Source of the DNA: an uncultured Bacteroidales bacterium
GTDB taxonomy: Bacteria > Bacteroidota > Bacteroidia > Bacteroidales > Lentimicrobiaceae
NCBI GenBank assembly: GCA_937864935.1
Contig: CALMDN010000048.1
Location: 1-7,286 of the forward strand
DNA length: 7,286 bases
Reading direction: 5' to 3'
The position numbers and the translations under genes were made by a program. The notes under the pieces were generated by a model. The model worked only from the letters and a program-made list of their open reading frames with translations. It was not told the origin of the DNA and searched no databases. This document shows, piece after piece, positions 6,848-7,286 of the stretch (position 1 is the first letter of the stretch; each line of letters starts with the position of its first letter).

Positions 6848-7286
6848 ATGAGACATTTAAGAATTCTGACACTGATCAGCCTTATGGCATTTCCGGGCAT
6901 AAAAACCCAGGCTCAACTCGCTTACAGCCCTTTTGTGGATTCCTTGTCGCAACTGGCTGATCACAATTCCGTATTGCTGCTTATCCGTCAGCTGGCAGGT
7001 GATACCACGGTTACCATCAATGGAATTACCTCAGCCATTCAGTCGCGGCATTACCTGAACCCGAACAATGCCAAAGCAGCCGACTTTATCTTTGAGAAGT
7101 TCAGCGAATACGGCTACACCCCTGAGGTTCAGACGTTCAGCGGAAACCGTGGCGAGAATGTGATTGCCACCAAAACAGGCATAAAATACCCTGAGAAAGA
7201 GTTCATAATCTGCGGACATTACGACAACATGCCTTCAGGCTCCACCGCGCCGGGAGCCGACGACAACGGTTCAGGCACAGTAGCAG
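6848..7286 (+). CDS. secreted M28-family zinc metallopeptidase, N-terminal part; 3' end outside window
   Basis: An open frame from ATG 6848 runs off the right edge without a stop, giving 146 complete codons. Residues 1-23 look like a Sec signal peptide: basic MRHLR, a hydrophobic ILTLISLMAF core, and a likely cleavage after TQA (22) or QAQ (23). A helical segment follows, then NNAKAADFIFEKFSEYGYTPEVQTF and ENVIATKTG, the usual lead into the M28 fold. FIICGHYD (119-126) and PGADDNGSGT (135-144) supply the first two expected metal ligands, His124 and Asp138. M28 enzymes are co-catalytic di-zinc aminopeptidases or carboxypeptidases. The remaining ligands and any type IX secretion C-terminal domain would lie beyond the window, so specificity and final location are open. 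The 29-base gap after secA shows no terminator and no TAnnTTTG box, so readthrough from secA is plausible. The ATG was chosen because it begins the signal peptide. Confidence 0.9.
   Translation, partial: MRHLRILTLISLMAFPGIKTQAQLAYSPFVDSLSQLADHNSVLLLIRQLAGDTTVTINGITSAIQSRHYLNPNNAKAADFIFEKFSEYGYTPEVQTFSGNRGENVIATKTGIKYPEKEFIICGHYDNMPSGSTAPGADDNGSGTVA

Noticed and set aside
1..7286. Mobile element, CRISPR array, prophage or defence module
   Set aside because: There are no transposase, integrase or Cas-like proteins, no regular direct repeats and no terminal inverted repeats; all genes have recognisable housekeeping-type families or DUF2795.

Overview
The window looks like ordinary housekeeping chromosome from a member of the Bacteroidota. 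The evidence is a SecA of about 1,100 residues with the large insertions usual in that phylum, TAnnTTTG promoter elements instead of E. coli-type -10 boxes, no clear Shine-Dalgarno sequences before the starts, and a small DUF2795 protein of a form I recall from this phylum. Base composition is moderate, neither AT-rich nor strongly GC-rich. I cannot place it below phylum; Bacteroidales or a relative is plausible.

All genes are on the + strand. From the left edge to 747 is the C-terminal half of a YifB/ComM-family AAA+ ATPase. Next come a class I SAM-dependent methyltransferase (772-1569), a LolD/MacB-type ABC ATPase (1611-2333) and a PduO-type corrinoid adenosyltransferase (2403-2972). A small acidic DUF2795 protein (3085-3306) follows, with the best promoter in the window ahead of it and a strong intrinsic terminator behind it, so it can be a one-gene transcription unit. 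After a 221-base intergenic region holding that terminator, a promoter-like element and a possibly structured leader comes secA (3528-6818). The right edge cuts a secreted M28-family zinc metallopeptidase (from 6848), which has no stop codon in the window.

The genes do not form one pathway. SecA drives Sec export and would export its downstream neighbour, which has a signal peptide. The ABC ATPase belongs to a family that works with a membrane permease, but none is adjacent. The adenosyltransferase supplies adenosylcobalamin, with no other B12 gene and no cobalamin riboswitch nearby. The order methyltransferase, ABC ATPase, adenosyltransferase, DUF2795, secA resembles neighbourhoods I recall from other Bacteroidota, which would need a database check.

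I found no mobile element, CRISPR array, RNA gene, phage or defence module, and no convincing new system. The points most worth a second look are the unexplained acidic DUF2795 unit, the secA leader (possible short upstream ORF and inverted repeats), and the methyltransferase with two candidate glycine-rich loops and a promoter box almost touching its start codon.
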